Shown one piece after another: positions 9,253-17,384 of a DNA stretch of 64,000 nucleotides. The stretch covers positions 1,798,001 to 1,862,000 of the forward strand of contig NZ_CP040753.1 in the NCBI RefSeq assembly GCF_006064855.1, written 5' to 3'. The number at the start of each line of letters is the position of its first letter. Within the stretch, counting starts at the first letter, position 1. Below the pieces are notes generated by a model, which saw nothing but the letters and a program-made list of their open reading frames with translations, did no database searches and was not told the DNA's origin. This DNA is from Sulfitobacter sp. BSw21498. GTDB lineage: Bacteria; Pseudomonadota; Alphaproteobacteria; Rhodobacterales; Rhodobacteraceae. A program made the translations under genes and the position numbers.

Positions 9253-9678
9253 ATGAACCAGAACATCGACCCTGTAGCTGCAGCAAAAGCGATTGTGGAA
9301 AGTTATCTTGAACGGTCGATGGTGCCCGATCCTGAAGGAGCCGCGGCGTATGTCAGTGACGATTTCAAACTGGTGTTTACCGGGGGGCGCACCTTCGCGG
9401 GCCCTGCAGAAAGCGCTGCCTTCAATGCAAAACGCTATGATTGGGTCAAGAAGAAGTTTCTACGTACCGACGCCGCGCTCGACGAGGCGACCGGAGACGT
9501 CCACGTCTACAACACCGGCTATCTTCACGGGGCGTGGAAGGATGGGACCACATTCGAAACGAACCGATATCTGGACAAGTTCGTCGTCCGCGACGGCAAG
9601 ATTGTCAGCACCGACGTGTGGAACGACAGCGCCGAAATTATATTGCACAAAGCTGGTTTAGCAGAAGCGGAACTCTGA
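9253..9678 (+). CDS. NTF2/SnoaL-like fold protein
   Basis: This 141-residue soluble protein has the size and pattern of the NTF2-like alpha+beta cone fold: helical N-terminus (AAAKAIVESYLERSM), SDDFKLVFTGG, and C-terminal strands (TNRYLDKFVVRDGKIVSTDV). Members are isomerases, dehydratases, hydrolases or binding proteins, so function cannot be assigned. It starts 16 bases after the amidohydrolase stop and ends 3 bases before the deacetylase-like gene, which makes it a cotranscribed pathway member. Confidence 0.75.
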   Translation: MNQNIDPVAAAKAIVESYLERSMVPDPEGAAAYVSDDFKLVFTGGRTFAGPAESAAFNAKRYDWVKKKFLRTDAALDEATGDVHVYNTGYLHGAWKDGTTFETNRYLDKFVVRDGKIVSTDVWNDSAEIILHKAGLAEAEL

Positions 9679-9681
9679 ATT

Positions 9682-10566
9682 ATGCTCCCTCATCATGGTA
9701 GATACGACTACTCCCCAATCTCTAAGCGCGCCGACTACAACTGGCCCGAGGGGAAACGGCTTGCGGTCTATATCGGGCTCAATCTTGAACATTTTAGCTT
9801 TGGGACTGGACTTGGTGCCGAACTGGCACCTGGGGGCCCCCAACCAGATGTTCTAAACTACGCTTGGCGCGACTATGGCAACCGCGTTGGCGCATGGCGG
9901 CTGTTAGAGTTGTTTGACGCATTGGGCCTGCCTGCCAGTGTGCTGGCCAACAGCGAAATGTATGAATACGCACCAGACCTAGTGGCGTCTTTCAGCGCGC
10001 GCGGCGACGAAATCGTCGGGCACGGGCGAACGAATTCCGAACGTCAAAGCGACCTGACGATGGAGGCAGAGGCCGCGCTTATTTCCGCAGCTACGAAAGT
10101 CCTGAAAAATGCCGAAGGTATACAGCCAAAGGGCTGGCTTTCCCCCTGGATCGCGGAAAGTTTGGATACACCCGATCTACTCTCACAGTCTGGGTATAGA
10201 TACACGCTCAACTGGTGCATGGACGATCAACCTGTCTGGATGAAAACACGCAACGGCCGCCTCTTGTCGATCCCTTATCCGCAGGAGGTGAATGACATTC
10301 CCTCTATCGTCGCCCGCAAAGACGGCGCGGCCGATTTTGCGAATATGATCATCGATAACTTTGATGAGATGCTCGAACAGTCTTCGCGGCAACCGCTTGT
10401 TATGGGCATCGCGTTGCATCCCTATCTGGTCGGACAGCCCTACAGGCTTCGACATCTGCGCCGTGCGTTGTCTCATATCGTTTCGAAACAAGACCAGGTA
10501 TGGCTGACGACAAGCGGTGCTATTTCAGACTACTGTTATGATGTGATACCCGACTTGGTTCCCTGA
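9682..10566 (+). CDS. Polysaccharide deacetylase/PuuE-type allantoinase family protein
   Basis: This 294-residue protein has the NodB-like deformed barrel used by chitin deacetylases and by PuuE-type allantoinases. The family start (YNWPEGKRLAVYIGLNLEHF) and the GDEIVGHGRTNSERQ block are seen. The usual metal-binding Asp pair is replaced by GLNLEH, so it resembles the branch acting on C-N bonds of ureides rather than acetylated sugars. It has no signal peptide. It is the last gene of the importer-amidohydrolase-NTF2 unit, and a hydrolytic step after deamination is a reasonable inference. Confidence 0.75.
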   Translation: MLPHHGRYDYSPISKRADYNWPEGKRLAVYIGLNLEHFSFGTGLGAELAPGGPQPDVLNYAWRDYGNRVGAWRLLELFDALGLPASVLANSEMYEYAPDLVASFSARGDEIVGHGRTNSERQSDLTMEAEAALISAATKVLKNAEGIQPKGWLSPWIAESLDTPDLLSQSGYRYTLNWCMDDQPVWMKTRNGRLLSIPYPQEVNDIPSIVARKDGAADFANMIIDNFDEMLEQSSRQPLVMGIALHPYLVGQPYRLRHLRRALSHIVSKQDQVWLTTSGAISDYCYDVIPDLVP

Positions 10567-10948
10567 GCGATACGCCACGCCCCTTCGCTGCGTAGTATTT
10601 GGCGCATTCTGAGTTGCTTTTGGATGCTGCGGATCGCAGGTTTTTCGAATTGTCTACTGACAGACACATCACGTGGTCTGGTTAAAACGGGTTTGGCAGG
10701 ATTAACCGTCGCCGCATGTCTATGGCCCCGTTCACGACGTGAGGAATTGCCCTAGGCGCTTAGGGCCGCTGCAGAGCCAGAAATGCGCTTAATAATGTTC
10801 TTTGCCTAGGATCGCCATAACCTCACTAAAAGGCCCCCTCCGTAGGACACGGCTGTATTCTAGCTGGATTTCTTGAAAAGCGGCTCTGGAAGTTTCAGGC
10901 CGGTTCGATAAGGGTGATGAAAATCCGCAGCCGAGGCGTTTTATTCTA
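10567..10948. other. 382-base intergenic region
   Basis: No convincing gene was found between the deacetylase-like gene and the BenE-family permease. The open frames crossing it lack a plausible start or family pattern. It presumably holds the end of the upstream operon and the promoter of the permease gene. No clear terminator hairpin or -35/-10 pair could be named. Confidence 0.4.
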
Positions 10949-12130
10949 ATGTTCCGCGATCTTTCAGTGCCCGCAGTTTCCATGGGTCTCCTTGCCGCAT
11001 TCGTCGGATATTCAGCGTCATTCGCGATCGTACTGGCGGGGCTGACCGCGATGGGAGCAACGGGCGCGCAGGCGACGACGGGCCTGTTTTTCGCAACCCT
11101 CGGCATGGGGATTTGCAGCATCTGGCTTCCTGCCGTAACGCGCATCCCTGCCGCAGTGGCATGGTCTACGCCGGGGGCGGCCTTTCTTGCGACAACGGCC
11201 ATCTTGCCCGGCGGGTTTGCTGAAGCCGTGGGTGCTTTGATCTTTTGTGCCGGATTGATCGTTCTGACGGGGTTGATCCCCGCGCTTGGCCGGATCGTGG
11301 CGGCAATACCGAAACCTATTGCAAACGCCCTGCTCGCGGGCGTTCTGCTCAAGCTCTGTCTCGCCCCTGCACTTGCGCTTGGCAGCATTCCCTTGCTGGT
11401 TTTGCCGGTGCTCCTCGCATGGCTTGCGGGCCTGACGTGGAACAGGTTGGCAGCAATGCCTTTTGCTGTGATTGCGTTTATTGTGGTTCTCTTTTACGCC
11501 GTCGATACGTCGAGCAGCCCCGTGCAAACCGGCGGGGCGTGGCTTCCTACCTTTGCTCTTACAGCCCCGATCTTTACGGTTCAGTCCTTCTTTTCCGTCG
11601 CTCTGCCGCTTTATCTGGTGACGATGGCGGGGCAGAATATCCCGGGCTTTGCTGTGCTGGAACTGAACGGCTATTCAGTCGACCGCCAACCCCTGATCCG
11701 CAAAACCGGCCTTGTCAGCCTTGCGTTCGCGCCGTTCGGGTCGATCCCTGTCAACATGTCCGCGATCACCGCAGCGATGATGGCTGGCGAAGACGCGGGC
11801 CGCGATCCGGCAACCCGCTATTGGGCGGCAATCACATCGGGGATTGTCTACATCCTGCTTGCGTTTGCTGCCGCGCTGATCACCGCACTGGCAAGCCTTG
11901 CACCGCTTGCTTTGATTACTGCGGTGGCCGGACTTGCACTTATCCCCGCGCTGGTTGGCTCGCTCTCTGCTGCCTTCACCACCCCCACCCAACTAGAGGC
12001 ACCGGCGCTGACGTTCTTGATCGCGGCAAGCGGTATGACGCTTTATGGCATAAGCGGCGCGTTTTGGGGCGTTATCACCGGCGCGATCATCTGGGGGGCA
12101 AAGGCCATCGCGCATCGATTAAGGGCCTGA
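10949..12130 (+). CDS. benE: BenE family (benzoate/H+ symporter-like) permease
   Basis: This 393-residue inner-membrane protein has about twelve hydrophobic segments. The sequence GLLAAFVGYSASFAIVLAGL, the AWSTPGAAFLA motif and the conserved NIPGFAVLELNGY block identify the benzoate/H+ symporter (BenE) family. These are proton-driven permeases for aromatic carboxylates or purine-like substrates. No benzoate genes lie nearby, so the substrate is open. It is monocistronic, with 158 bases before the KaiC-like gene. Confidence 0.85.
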   Translation: MFRDLSVPAVSMGLLAAFVGYSASFAIVLAGLTAMGATGAQATTGLFFATLGMGICSIWLPAVTRIPAAVAWSTPGAAFLATTAILPGGFAEAVGALIFCAGLIVLTGLIPALGRIVAAIPKPIANALLAGVLLKLCLAPALALGSIPLLVLPVLLAWLAGLTWNRLAAMPFAVIAFIVVLFYAVDTSSSPVQTGGAWLPTFALTAPIFTVQSFFSVALPLYLVTMAGQNIPGFAVLELNGYSVDRQPLIRKTGLVSLAFAPFGSIPVNMSAITAAMMAGEDAGRDPATRYWAAITSGIVYILLAFAAALITALASLAPLALITAVAGLALIPALVGSLSAAFTTPTQLEAPALTFLIAASGMTLYGISGAFWGVITGAIIWGAKAIAHRLRA

Positions 12131-12288
12131 CCTTGCTTTGGCGCCAGAGGTTTAAAAAAGCCAACGCATTGCACATATATTTTCCATGAAGAGATTTATC
12201 TCTGATGATAACGTATTCTAACTGCCCAGTTTACTCTTTGACCGAGTGACCTAGTTAACCAAAATGAACAAACTGAAGAAAATGCAGC

Positions 12289-13806
12289 ATGACTGAAACA
12301 ACGACGCCCGACGTAACGCAAAGATTATCAACCGGGACTTCGGGTCTCGACGATGTGCTGCGCGGTGGCATAACACCCGAACGGCTTTATCTGGTCGAAG
12401 GCACGCCCGGAGCGGGCAAGACAACGCTTGCGTTAAAATTCCTGATGGAGGGGCGCGCGGCGGGCCGTCAGGGGCTCTATATCACCCTGTCTGAAACCGT
12501 GAATGAGCTGACTGCTGTGGCACAGTCGCACGGCTGGACACTGGATGACATCGCCCTGTTCGAAATGGTGGCAGAAGATGAATTCAGCCCCGACCACGAA
12601 CAGTCCTTGCTGCACCCTAGCGAAGTCGAGCTTGGTGAAACTGTGCGCGGGATCATTGATCTGGTAGAGAAAACCAATCCGGACCGGGTCGTGCTTGATA
12701 GCCTGTCGGAACTGCGTTTGCTGGCCCAGAACCCGCTGCGGTATCGTCGGCAAATCCTCGCGCTCAAGCATTTCTTTGCGCGTCGCAAATGCACGGTATT
12801 GATGTTGGATGACCGCACCGCCGAACCGGGCGACCTGCAATTGCATTCGATCGCCCACGGCGTCATTTCGCTGGAACATTTGGCGAATGACTTTGGCTCT
12901 GAACGGCGCCGCCTGCGGGTGATCAAGATGCGCGGGCTAAAGTACCACGGCGGCTATCATGACTTCACGATCGAGCGGGGCGGCATTTGCGTCTATCCCC
13001 GTCTGATCGCAGCACAACACCACCGCACGCATTCGACGGACCCTGTTACCACGGGTCTAAAAGAGCTGGACGCGCTTTTGGGCGATGGTCTTTTTCCGGG
13101 CACCAATGCGCTGATGGCAGGCCCTGCGGGCGTGGGCAAAACGACAACCGCGGTGCGCTGCATGATCGCGGCGCTGAAGCGTGGACAGAACGCTGCCTAT
13201 TTTCTGTTTGACGAACGCCTTTCGACGCTCATGATCCGGTCCAAGGCGCTTGGCATGGACCTGCAACCTTTCATCGACAACGGGATGCTTCAGATTCGGC
13301 AGGTTGATCCGGCAGAGTTGTCGCCTGGTGAGTTCGCCCATGCAGTTCGTAGCGCGGTCGAGGATGACGATGCTAGTGTTGTGGTGATCGACAGTCTGAA
13401 CGCCTATCTGCACGCGATGCCCAGCGATAACTTTCTGGTTCTCCAAATGCACGAACTGCTGAGCTACCTCGCCCAGCAGGGGGTGGTTTCGATCATGGTG
13501 CTCGGCCAACATGGGGTCACCGGCGATCTGCGCTCGGATATCGACATCAGCTATCTAGCGGACACCGTGTTGATGCTGCGGTTCTTCGAGGCAGAGGGCG
13601 AAATCCGAAAATCCATATCTGTCATCAAGACGCGGACGTCGGACCACGAACGCAGTATTCGTGAGTTCAAGATCGATCAAAATGGCATTAGCATCGGCGA
13701 GCCGATCCGCGGCTTTTCATCTATTCTGTCCGGTTCCCCTGTCTATAATGCGTCAAAGGATCACCTTTTGGCGCTTAAGGGCGACGACAAGGGTGGGTCA
13801 AAGTGA
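12289..13806 (+). CDS. KaiC-like double RecA-domain ATPase
   Basis: This 505-residue protein has two KaiC/RecA domains. The first P-loop GTPGAGKTT is at about residues 38-46 and the second GPAGVGKTT near residue 279. The catalytic acidic positions appear as LSETVNEL in domain 1 and FDERLSTL in domain 2. By eye, the cyanobacterial KaiC phosphosites Ser431/Thr432 align with Ser-Tyr in DIDISYLADTV, so only one of the two usual sites is kept. Its stop overlaps the GTG start of the HWE kinase gene (GTGA). No kaiA or kaiB is nearby. The role is therefore likely stress or light signalling together with the kinase and receiver, rather than a full Kai clock. Confidence 0.9.
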   Translation: MTETTTPDVTQRLSTGTSGLDDVLRGGITPERLYLVEGTPGAGKTTLALKFLMEGRAAGRQGLYITLSETVNELTAVAQSHGWTLDDIALFEMVAEDEFSPDHEQSLLHPSEVELGETVRGIIDLVEKTNPDRVVLDSLSELRLLAQNPLRYRRQILALKHFFARRKCTVLMLDDRTAEPGDLQLHSIAHGVISLEHLANDFGSERRRLRVIKMRGLKYHGGYHDFTIERGGICVYPRLIAAQHHRTHSTDPVTTGLKELDALLGDGLFPGTNALMAGPAGVGKTTTAVRCMIAALKRGQNAAYFLFDERLSTLMIRSKALGMDLQPFIDNGMLQIRQVDPAELSPGEFAHAVRSAVEDDDASVVVIDSLNAYLHAMPSDNFLVLQMHELLSYLAQQGVVSIMVLGQHGVTGDLRSDIDISYLADTVLMLRFFEAEGEIRKSISVIKTRTSDHERSIREFKIDQNGISIGEPIRGFSSILSGSPVYNASKDHLLALKGDDKGGSK

Positions 13807-15251
13807 CAAGCCTGCCGCCACTCGGGGAAACTCAGGAAGCGCCGCCGTTAGATATCTTTTCGTCCGTTGCGGTCATGGCACCGCGGGGGCGGGATGAGGC
13901 TGTCGCGCGGCAACTGCTGGCGAAAGACGGGATCGCGTCGATCCCCGTCCTAACGCTGTCGCAGTTGTCCGAGCTTATTTCTCAGCATGTCGGTGCGGTG
14001 CTGATTACCGAAGAAGCCCTGAGCGGCGCCGATGCCGACGCGCTGGCCCTCGCGCTGGATGCGCAGCCGTCTTGGTCGGACGTGCCGTTTATCGTGCTCG
14101 CCAATGGTGCCACGCGCAGCCGGAGCGAACGGGCTGTGCAGCGCATGGACCGGTTAAGCAATGCCGTGTTGTTGTCGCGCCCGCTTCATGCCGAAGAGTT
14201 GGTCCGCGCCGTGCGGTCATCACTGACGGCCCGCGGTCGGCAGCATCAAGCGCGTCGCCAGCTCGAAGAGTTGCAATTGCGAGAACGCCAGCTGTTCGAG
14301 AGCGAAGCGAAATTTCAAGCCATTGCCAATTCGGTGGATCAAATGATCTGGTCCACCCTGCCCGACGGGTTTCACGACTATTTTAACGACCGCTGGTACG
14401 AATTCACGGGCGTTCCCGCTGGCTCTACCGACGGCGAAGGCTGGAACGGGATCTTCCACCCCGATGATCAGGAGCGCGCATGGGAGCGGTGGCGCCACAG
14501 CCTCAGCACCGGCGAAAACTACGAGATCGAATACCGCCTACGTCACCGTTCGGGCGACTATCGCTGGGTGCTCGGGCGGGCCCAACCGGTGCGGGACAAG
14601 GGCGGTACCATTCTGCGGTGGTACGGCAGTTGTACCGATATTCACGAAATCAAAGTGGCCGAAGAACAGCGCCACTTGATGCTGGGCGAGATGAACCACC
14701 GTGTCAAAAACACGCTGGCCATGGTCAATGTGATGGTTTCGCAGACCCTGCGGCTGGCGGACAACCTGCGTGACGCCCAGACATCGTTGCAATCGCGTAT
14801 CGCGATGATGGCCCAAGCCCATGACCGATTGATCGCGGCGTCTTGGGCCGAAACCCGACTGCCCGAAGTGGTCGACGCCGCACTGGCAGCGCACCGCACC
14901 GGCGAAGGTCGCTTTGATATCGAAGGGCCGGATATCGAAGTGGGTTCAAAGCAGGCGCTTGCGATGACCATGGCGATCCATGAGCTAAGCACCAACGCCA
15001 GCAAATACGGCTCTCTTTCGGCTCAGGGCGGCAAGGTCCGCATCTGCTGGGAGGAAAAAGATGATGTCTTCACGTTTACTTGGGTCGAGACAGACGGCCC
15101 CCCGGTTTCGCCCCCAACCAAGCGCGGTTTTGGCAGCCGGATGATCGAGCAAGCACTCGGAGGATATTTTCAGGGAAAGGTGGAACTTTCCTACGACCCG
15201 GAAGGTTTACATTTTAAGCTCAGTGCGCCCGGCTCCGGATTGCTGTTCTGA
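13803..15251 (+). CDS. HWE-family sensor histidine kinase with degenerate receiver and PAS domains
   Basis: This 482-residue cytoplasmic kinase is translated from a GTG overlapping the kaiC-like stop. Residues about 15-145 look like a receiver domain (VAVMAPRGR, LITEEALSG, LLSRPLHAEEL). The phospho-accepting Asp position and the conserved Lys are replaced, so it is probably a pseudo-receiver. A coiled linker (QARRQLEELQLRERQLFESE) leads to a PAS fold with PAC repeat (about 165-290; HRSGDYRWVLGRAQPV). The catalytic core has the phosphorylatable His in LGEMNHRVKNTLA (about 300), characteristic of HWE/HisKA_2 kinases of alphaproteobacteria. Partner: the receiver encoded 38 bases downstream. Confidence 0.9.
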   Translation: MTSLPPLGETQEAPPLDIFSSVAVMAPRGRDEAVARQLLAKDGIASIPVLTLSQLSELISQHVGAVLITEEALSGADADALALALDAQPSWSDVPFIVLANGATRSRSERAVQRMDRLSNAVLLSRPLHAEELVRAVRSSLTARGRQHQARRQLEELQLRERQLFESEAKFQAIANSVDQMIWSTLPDGFHDYFNDRWYEFTGVPAGSTDGEGWNGIFHPDDQERAWERWRHSLSTGENYEIEYRLRHRSGDYRWVLGRAQPVRDKGGTILRWYGSCTDIHEIKVAEEQRHLMLGEMNHRVKNTLAMVNVMVSQTLRLADNLRDAQTSLQSRIAMMAQAHDRLIAASWAETRLPEVVDAALAAHRTGEGRFDIEGPDIEVGSKQALAMTMAIHELSTNASKYGSLSAQGGKVRICWEEKDDVFTFTWVETDGPPVSPPTKRGFGSRMIEQALGGYFQGKVELSYDPEGLHFKLSAPGSGLLF

Positions 15252-15289
15252 TATTCCCGTCTCTGCAGAAAGAAAGGTTCCACTGCGCT

Positions 15290-15682
15290 ATGTATTCCGA
15301 AAACACTTCACGGCTTGCCGTTCTTGTCGTCGAAGACGAACCCTTGCTGCGCATGGATGCCGTCGACATGATAGGCGATGCAGGTTTCAAGACTTACGAA
15401 GCCTGTTCGGCCGATGAAGCGATGGTGCTGATCCGCGACAATGACGATATCGGAATCCTGTTCACAGATATCGACATGCCAGGCTCTATCAATGGGCTCA
15501 AGCTCGCGGCTTGCGTCCGCGAAGGCTGGCCGTCGGTAGAAATTCTTATCGCGTCGGGCGTCGTGGGCGTTACAGATGAGGCAATGCCTGAAGGTTCGAA
15601 ATTCTATTCCAAGCCCTATGTAACAACCCAGATTATCAGCGATATGAAAACGATCGCGGCCTCCGAGGATCATACCGTCTAA
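15290..15682 (+). CDS. Single-domain response regulator receiver
   Basis: This 130-residue stand-alone CheY-like receiver shows the acidic pair VVEDEP, the phospho-accepting Asp in LFTDIDMPGSINGLKLA, a Ser in the switch position (LIASGV) and the conserved Lys in FYSKPY. There is no output domain. It is cotranscribed with the HWE kinase and the KaiC-like ATPase and followed by a strong terminator. It is the likely phosphoryl acceptor of the kinase, either as a phosphate sink or as a protein-interaction switch. Confidence 0.92.
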   Translation: MYSENTSRLAVLVVEDEPLLRMDAVDMIGDAGFKTYEACSADEAMVLIRDNDDIGILFTDIDMPGSINGLKLAACVREGWPSVEILIASGVVGVTDEAMPEGSKFYSKPYVTTQIISDMKTIAASEDHTV

Positions 15683-15713
15683 GCTGGGGTGAAACGTTGC
15701 TTCGGATTGATGC

Positions 15714-15740
15714 CGGTGGGGTCGCCCCCGCCGTCTTTTT
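15714..15740 (+). terminator. Rho-independent terminator of the KaiC/HWE/receiver operon
   Basis: An 8-base-pair GC stem (CGGTGGGG with CCCCGCCG, one G-U pair) and a 4-base loop are followed by TCTTTTT. It lies 31 bases after the receiver stop. Confidence 0.8.
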
Positions 15741-15840
15741 GCGGTGTTTTAAGGCCCATCGGCTAGGGGCCTACAGTCTATAGAAAACGCGATCAGACGT
15801 AGGCTCTTTTGACAGGGCCAAGGTCAGTCGCGACTTCGAT

Positions 15841-17061
15841 TTAAACGACCCTCAACCGACTGACGCGCCAAGCTGGCAAGCGTACTATCGCAGTTGTACC
15901 CTTATCAGTGGCTTGCACCTCGAATTCACCGCCATGAAGTTCAACCAGTTTTCGGGTTAACGGTAAGCCAAGGCCCAATCCCCCGCGGGTATCCCTCGTT
16001 CTGAGATGTCCCCCGACGACAAAAGGTTCATACAGCGCCGCTAGATCGACATTGTCGTCCAATGTGCCATTATCAGTGATTGAAAGTTCAAGATTTCTGG
16101 AGCCATCCAACCTGCTTCCAATAGTGATTTCTGATCCGCCGTGGTTGATCGCATTGAGGGCAAGCGCATGCAAAGCAAGCTTGATCTGATGGGGGTCGAT
16201 GTAAATGGATGCAGTGTGCGCCTTCTCATCTAGCGCAATCGACTTCAACTCGCCATCCGCACCCGGCAATACCAATTGGGCAACACCGTTCAGAATATCG
16301 CCCAATTCGCAGTCTTGTTCGTTCAGGGAAAGCTCTCCGGTCGACGCATCACTATAGGTGATAATCGCCTCAACCAGCCCCATAAGATGCTCTGTCGATT
16401 TTCGCGCCGAGCTAATCAGTCCTGCGTTGATGCCACGATCGGCCATCGCCTCAAGCAACCGCAAGCTCCCAAAGAGAATGGTCAGCGGCGTACGTAATTC
16501 ATGGCCGATAAGCGTGATAAAAGTCGATTTCGCACCTTCGTCCTTCGTAAGATCCACCGGGGTTGGCGGCACGCCTTCCAACGCGGCGACGACGGCTTTC
16601 CCCAGATCTGTCAGGATCGACATCTGGTGATCCGATGGCGCTTTATGAGGAACCAGATCAAGGACGCACAGGCTCCCGAAACGATGGCCCGACGACAACA
16701 CCAACGGAACCCCCGCATAAAACCGTGCCCCGGGCCCGCCTTCGGCTACCATAGGATGGGTCTCGAACCGAGGGTCTTTGCTCAGATCCGGCACGACCAT
16801 CGGTTTGCCCGACATTATCGTATGGGTGCAAAAGCTGTTGTTCTTCGACATCCGATCAAGCTCGATGCCAACGACGGACTTGTACCACTGGGTGTCACCT
16901 TCAATGACACTGATGTGTGCGATTGGACAATCCAGTATCTTTCGGGTTGCATCGCAAATGGCGTCGAAAACGCCACTATTTGCTTCGGTCAGGCCGGGAA
17001 CAGCAAAGACTGATCTAAGGCGTGCTTCTTCATTGAAGGGAATGGGATAGGTTCTCAACAT
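15841..17061 (-). CDS. GAF-domain sensor histidine kinase
   Basis: This 406-residue kinase has no membrane segment. Residues about 25-165 form a GAF domain (CPIAHISVIEGDTQWYKSVVG, FCTHTIMSGKPMVVPDL, FYAGVPLVLSSGHRFGSLCVLD). The HisKA motif LIGHELRTPLTIL (His near 190) and the HATPase motifs NAINHGG and GGLGLGLPLTRKLVELHGG follow. It is transcribed towards the receiver gene and is not in its operon. It has no adjacent dedicated response regulator, so pairing with the lone receiver upstream is possible but unproven. The GAF ligand is unknown. Confidence 0.9.
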   Translation of the reverse strand: MLRTYPIPFNEEARLRSVFAVPGLTEANSGVFDAICDATRKILDCPIAHISVIEGDTQWYKSVVGIELDRMSKNNSFCTHTIMSGKPMVVPDLSKDPRFETHPMVAEGGPGARFYAGVPLVLSSGHRFGSLCVLDLVPHKAPSDHQMSILTDLGKAVVAALEGVPPTPVDLTKDEGAKSTFITLIGHELRTPLTILFGSLRLLEAMADRGINAGLISSARKSTEHLMGLVEAIITYSDASTGELSLNEQDCELGDILNGVAQLVLPGADGELKSIALDEKAHTASIYIDPHQIKLALHALALNAINHGGSEITIGSRLDGSRNLELSITDNGTLDDNVDLAALYEPFVVGGHLRTRDTRGGLGLGLPLTRKLVELHGGEFEVQATDKGTTAIVRLPAWRVSRLRVV

Positions 17062-17384
17062 GCACCTCGTTAACTCTTTATTCAGCGACTATTAGCGATA
17101 AGTCGTGTGCAATCAATTGTTTATTACCCTTCGGTGCGTCCGAGCTTCGGGCAACTTTTGGCCGCGACTATCAGAGCGGGAAGTTTTCCGTACTATCGCG
17201 CTAAGTGGGTACATGATCCGAAGTTCAAAACTCCCCACTGCATTTTCAATCTCATGTCACGCGGTAGGGGGCAAAACCGCGCGGGCTTCGCCTTCAAACC
17301 TTGATACCGCCGAACTGCCGCTTACTGGCAGGTCGTCACTTCTCAAACTACGTGATAACACAGGCAGCGTAAGCCGACCCTGTC
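17062..17384. other. 323-base intergenic region
   Basis: This region lies upstream of the GAF kinase gene and downstream of the aminotransferase gene (both minus strand). It should contain the kinase promoter. No gene, hairpin with T-tract or repeat was recognised. Confidence 0.4.

Noticed and set aside
10789..11388. Minus-strand open frame reaching into the BenE gene
   Set aside because: Mostly antisense to the permease, no ribosome site, no domain; the part outside the permease gene is too short to judge.
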